Origin: Azolla pinnata
Taxonomy: Eukaryota; Streptophyta; Polypodiopsida; Salviniales; Salviniaceae
Assembly: GCA_037176905.1 (NCBI GenBank)
Contig: JBBBWG010026313.1
Location: forward strand, 8,698 to 30,420
DNA length: 21,723 bases
Direction of reading: 5' to 3'
The position numbers and the translations under genes were made by a program. This document shows positions 18,467 through 21,723 of this stretch, piece after piece. Position 1 is the first letter of the stretch. Every line of letters starts with the position of its first letter. Below the pieces are notes generated by a model, which saw only the letters and a list, made by a program, of their open reading frames with translations, was not told the origin of the DNA and made no database searches.

Positions 18467-21442
18467 TTATATCAAATAATGTTCCTCACAATGACATCTA
18501 CCGTCGTCAAAAATATGCACACAATTTGCAGTGTTTACTTGAATCTTGCGGTTCTCAATTATCGACATCAGAGAGATGGCAGAATGGCAACTTCCACAGA
18601 TCTTCATGTTCTTTGTAACACGTAGAGAGGTACCATTCGGTGTATAAACTAGGCCACATGCAACAGCCAGCTTCTCACTTTGGCCACACAATATATTCTC
18701 CTTTACATAATCTGAGCAGGCTTGCAATGGCCAATGCAAGCTCGGAGAGTAGCCCATTTGTGACAGTTTCCGCTGAATAATGCTTAGTTTCGCAGTGATA
18801 TCTGTAATCCGCGGATGGCTCTCATCATCCCCAACAAATGAATGCACGTTTCTAGCAACATCTGTCCACCAACAACATCCTGCTATCTTTGGGGCTTTGC
18901 TTTTAACCCTCTGGGATTCGATTTCATTTGCCTCCGTTTGCATGCCAGCCATTGCATATAGTTTTTCCATGCTGACATATGCTGCTGTGCATTTCTCATC
19001 CAGCTGTATACATTGCTCAAAGGCCCATCTCCCGAGCTTCACATTAACCCATTTGAGGCAAGTAGCTAATATGCCCAAGAACAGTGGGAGATTGCCTGAT
19101 GGTGCAACTTTGTCAAGCAAATCCTGTGCCTTGTCGAAATGCCCAGCACGTCCATATAGATCGATCATACGGGCATAGTGTTCTAGATTGGGAGTGAGGC
19201 TGTATTGTTCGTGCATATCATTGAACAGTGATTCTCCCTCTTCCAGCAAACCTGCATGGCTACAGGCAGATAGCAAAACAAGAAAAGTAACCAAATTTGG
19301 GGCAATGCCCTGTTTCCTCATTTTCGTGAAGAGGTCCAAAACCGCATTAGCATTACCTAATTGGGCATGTCCTACCATCAATGAAGTCCATGATATGACA
19401 TCCTGCACTGGAAGCTTCGCAAATGTTTCTTCTGCTTTTTGAAGCATGCCACATTTTACATACATGTCTATTAATGAGTTGCCAACCAAAATATCTCTGC
19501 TCAATAACCCTTTCCTTCTCACCTCGGCATCGATGTCTTCTCCGATTTCAAGCGATCCTATGATGCCACAAGCTTTCAAAATGCATGCATACGTAACTCC
19601 ATCTGGGCGAAATCCCTCCCTCTGCATCTGTCTAAAGCATTTCAAGGCTTCAGCACCCAGTCCATGTTGAGCATACCCAGCAATGAGAGCAGTCCAGGAA
19701 GCAACATTCTGCACTTGAAGCTGTTCAAATACTTCCCGTGCAGTGTCCAGTGCCCCACATTTTGCATACATATCTACCAAGGTAGTTCCCAGCATGACAT
19801 CTTTTTGCAATAACCCGCGCTCTTTGATTTCTGCATGTATGACCTTTCCGATCTTAAGAGATCCAACAATGCCACAAGCTTTCAGAATGCAAATATATGT
19901 CACCACATTTGGGTAAATTTTTTCTTCTTGCATTTTCTTGAAAATTTCCAGTGCTTCATTACCAAGTCCATGTTGGGCATAGCCAGATATCAGTACATTC
20001 CAGGACACAATATCTTTAGTTGGAAGTTGTTCAAATACTTCTTGAGCCTTCGCAATTGCACCAGATTTGGCATACATATCTACTAATGTATTACCCAAGG
20101 AAACATCTTTCTGTAGAAACCCCTGTTTCCTAACTTCAGTGGCTATATCTTCTCCCACCTCAAGCGATACATTTCTGCATGCTTTCAGAATGCAAATGTA
20201 AGTTACTGGATCAGGAGAAACACCTTTGTCTTTCATTTGCCTAAAGCACTTCAGAGCATCTTGACTCCGTCCATGCTGGATATATCCAGCAATTAAAGCA
20301 GTCCATGATGCAACATTCTGCCTTCCGAATTTTTGGAACATTTCTTGTGCTTTCTCCAGCATTCCACACTTAGCATACATGTCAATCAGTGCAGTACCAA
20401 GCACGACATCTGTCTGCAATAAACCTTGCTCCCTGATCTGCGTATATATGTCTTCCCCCATCTCAAGAGATCCTGCAATACCACATGCTTTCAACACACA
20501 AATATAAGTTACTCGATTGGGGGTGAATCCCTCATCCCTCATTTGCCTAAAGCACCTCAAGGCCTCATCGCCATACCCATGTGATGCATATCCAGCAATG
20601 AGAGCAGTCCAAGATACAACATTGTGCTTTGGAATCTCATTGAACATTTGTTGTGCTTTCTCGAGTGCACCACACTTGGCATACGTGTCTACTAAAGTAG
20701 TGCCAACCGAAATATCTTTGTGCAATAAACCTTCCTTTCTGACTCGATCTTCGATTTCTTGACCAGCCTCGATCGATCCAATGACACCACAAGCTTTCAG
20801 AGCACATATAAACGTGATAGGATCGGGTGAAATTCCTTCGTCCTGCATTTGTTGAAAACATTTTAAAGCTTCATGACCGAGTTTGTGTTGAGTGTACCCT
20901 GCGATGAGCGCATTCCAAGTCACTGCATTCCGCATTGGGAAGCATTCCAACACTTCTCGAGCTTCCTCAAATGCACCACATTTGGCATATGCACTAAGCA
21001 AGGACGTAACAACGTACACATCCTCCGATATCAACGGTGTGTTGAGGATATCAGCATGAATCCTTCGAGTTTTGCATAGGCTTTTCTCCTTCCCACATAT
21101 CTTGAGCAAGTTCAAAACACTGAACCGGTCTAGAAACGTCTTGGGTTCCCGCAGTTTCTTCTCTTTCACGCAAGGCCGAGCAGGAGTCGGGGCAGCACGA
21201 GCTGGAGCGTCGAGCTTGATGAGCACGGAGTCGGATAGGGACGATGCTGGAAAGCATACCTTGTCAGCATAACGATGAGGATGAGGAGGATCGTGATGAG
21301 GAGGAGGAAGATTGAAGCACGCGGAGGGATCTGTCGAGAACTCTTCCCTGAGCATTTGTCGCTCAATGGAAGCCATTGACGAAGAAGAAGAAGAAGAAGA
21401 AAGAAAGAAGAACAAGAACAAGAACAAGAAGGAAAATCTCAA
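18467..21442 (-). CDS. PLS-class PPR protein with degenerate DYW domain
   Basis: One uninterrupted frame of 991 aa. PPR proteins bind organelle RNA; the PLS-E-DYW class specifies C-to-U (or U-to-C) editing sites. Residues 107-140 resemble an L motif. Six S-P-L triplets of about 101 residues follow (S: TTLVDMYAKCGAL; P: VASWTALIAGYAQHG; L: VTYICILKACG). An E-type region (HYARMIDLYGRAG), a PG-box-like stretch (KIAGCCWWTDVARNVHSF, SHPRIT) and a DYW-type domain complete it. The catalytic HSE is QSE (Q921, E923). CGSC (C949, C952) and HIFDDGRCHC are kept, but the end reads EEHYLI instead of GDYW. The start is uncertain: M1 leads into FLFLFLFFFLSSSSSSSS, encoded by a GAA/GAACAA microsatellite, while M23 (21376, MASIERQML) gives 969 aa. 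No clear targeting peptide is seen after M23. Confidence 0.93.
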   Translation of the reverse strand: MRFSFLFLFLFFFLSSSSSSSSMASIERQMLREEFSTDPSACFNLPPPHHDPPHPHRYADKVCFPASSLSDSVLIKLDAPARAAPTPARPCVKEKKLREPKTFLDRFSVLNLLKICGKEKSLCKTRRIHADILNTPLISEDVYVVTSLLSAYAKCGAFEEAREVLECFPMRNAVTWNALIAGYTQHKLGHEALKCFQQMQDEGISPDPITFICALKACGVIGSIEAGQEIEDRVRKEGLLHKDISVGTTLVDTYAKCGALEKAQQMFNEIPKHNVVSWTALIAGYASHGYGDEALRCFRQMRDEGFTPNRVTYICVLKACGIAGSLEMGEDIYTQIREQGLLQTDVVLGTALIDMYAKCGMLEKAQEMFQKFGRQNVASWTALIAGYIQHGRSQDALKCFRQMKDKGVSPDPVTYICILKACRNVSLEVGEDIATEVRKQGFLQKDVSLGNTLVDMYAKSGAIAKAQEVFEQLPTKDIVSWNVLISGYAQHGLGNEALEIFKKMQEEKIYPNVVTYICILKACGIVGSLKIGKVIHAEIKERGLLQKDVMLGTTLVDMYAKCGALDTAREVFEQLQVQNVASWTALIAGYAQHGLGAEALKCFRQMQREGFRPDGVTYACILKACGIIGSLEIGEDIDAEVRRKGLLSRDILVGNSLIDMYVKCGMLQKAEETFAKLPVQDVISWTSLMVGHAQLGNANAVLDLFTKMRKQGIAPNLVTFLVLLSACSHAGLLEEGESLFNDMHEQYSLTPNLEHYARMIDLYGRAGHFDKAQDLLDKVAPSGNLPLFLGILATCLKWVNVKLGRWAFEQCIQLDEKCTAAYVSMEKLYAMAGMQTEANEIESQRVKSKAPKIAGCCWWTDVARNVHSFVGDDESHPRITDITAKLSIIQRKLSQMGYSPSLHWPLQACSDYVKENILCGQSEKLAVACGLVYTPNGTSLRVTKNMKICGSCHSAISLMSIIENRKIQVNTANCVHIFDDGRCHCEEHYLI
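21381..21432. repeat. GAA/GAACAA microsatellite at the PPR 5' end
   Basis: On the + strand the tract runs (GAA)7, GAAAGAAAGAA, then (GAACAA)n. On the minus strand it supplies the poly-Ser and FLFLF codons between the first ATG (21442) and the second in-frame ATG (21376). It may be leader sequence rather than coding. Confidence 0.85.
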
Positions 21443-21480
21443 AACAAAATGAAAGTATTGGAAGATTGAGATTTTAGAGA

Positions 21481-21723
21481 AAATTTATGGCTTTTAAATG
21501 GTGATAAATTTTAGATTTCATATACCTCTTCGATATGGTTATATTTGGTAATTACTGTTAAACTTGCGTGTTCTATTAGCACCGATTTTACAACTATGTG
21601 ATAGAGATATATGTATATAAATTTATGACTTTTTAAACTGTGAGAAGTACTTCCTCGATATTGTTTTGGGTAATTAGTGTTAAACTTGTCTGTTTTATCA
21701 GCGCTGATTCTACAATTTGTGGT
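21481..21723. repeat. Diverged tandem duplication upstream of the PPR gene
   Basis: A unit of about 138 bp starting AATTTATGRCTTTTAAA is followed by CCTCGATAT, TTGGTAATTASTGTTAAACTTG and a TTCTATTAGCACCGATTTTAC-like end. Copy A starts at 21481 and copy B at about 21619, reaching the window edge. The unit is AT-rich, with small indels between copies, and lies in the presumed PPR promoter. Confidence 0.75.

Noticed and set aside
1..21723. tRNA, rRNA, CRISPR, bacterial operon or intact transposon
   Set aside because: I looked for tRNA T-loops, regular spacer arrays, transposase or reverse transcriptase motifs and long terminal repeats, and saw none. The window is ordinary plant nuclear DNA.

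Overview
The window is nuclear DNA of a land plant. It has five intron-bearing or plant-specific protein genes with canonical GT-AG introns, plant-type telomere motifs (TTTAGGG/CCCTAAA), a mitochondrial alternative oxidase with the classic four-exon plant structure, and a PLS-class pentatricopeptide repeat (PPR) protein with a DYW-type tail. The wording of the PPR repeats (VTYICILKACG, SWTALIAGYAQHG) resembles fern proteins as I remember them, so a fern or other seed-free vascular plant is my best guess. That placement is inference, not shown by the sequence.

Layout, left to right. 1-160: degenerate telomere-like tract. 248-765: hexanucleotide repeat, then a three-copy tandem repeat that forms the leader of gene 1. 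777-4512 (+): three-exon gene for a WD40-like, Ser-rich protein of the At4g14310 (KIN14B-interacting) type. 4513-5571: convergent 3' ends. 5572-8632 (-): alternative oxidase, four exons, 344 aa; its last 60-nt exon lies 762 bp from exon 3. 8633-10489: divergent promoter region of the oxidase and the next gene, packed with simple repeats (GAA, GATACA-like, TG) and telo-box motifs. 10490-13596 (+): nine-exon SET-domain protein lysine methyltransferase of the Rubisco-LSMT/SETD3 type. Three further phase-compatible exon-like stretches run to 14919 and could give it, or another transcript, a hydrophobic C-terminus. 15602-17849 (+): six-exon cinnamoyl-CoA-reductase-like SDR, 323 aa. 18467-21442 (-): intronless PPR protein of 991 aa with a degenerate DYW domain. 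21481-21723: diverged tandem duplication running off the right edge.

The genes do not form a pathway and look like independent neighbours. Two threads stand out. First, telomere-like motifs lie upstream of four of the five genes, and inside the coding sequence of the oxidase they are translated as an SPNPNP linker. Second, the PPR protein keeps a complete array and most DYW zinc ligands but has Gln in place of the catalytic-site His. All exon models were derived by hand from reading frame, splice dinucleotides and family resemblance. No alignment or transcript evidence was available.
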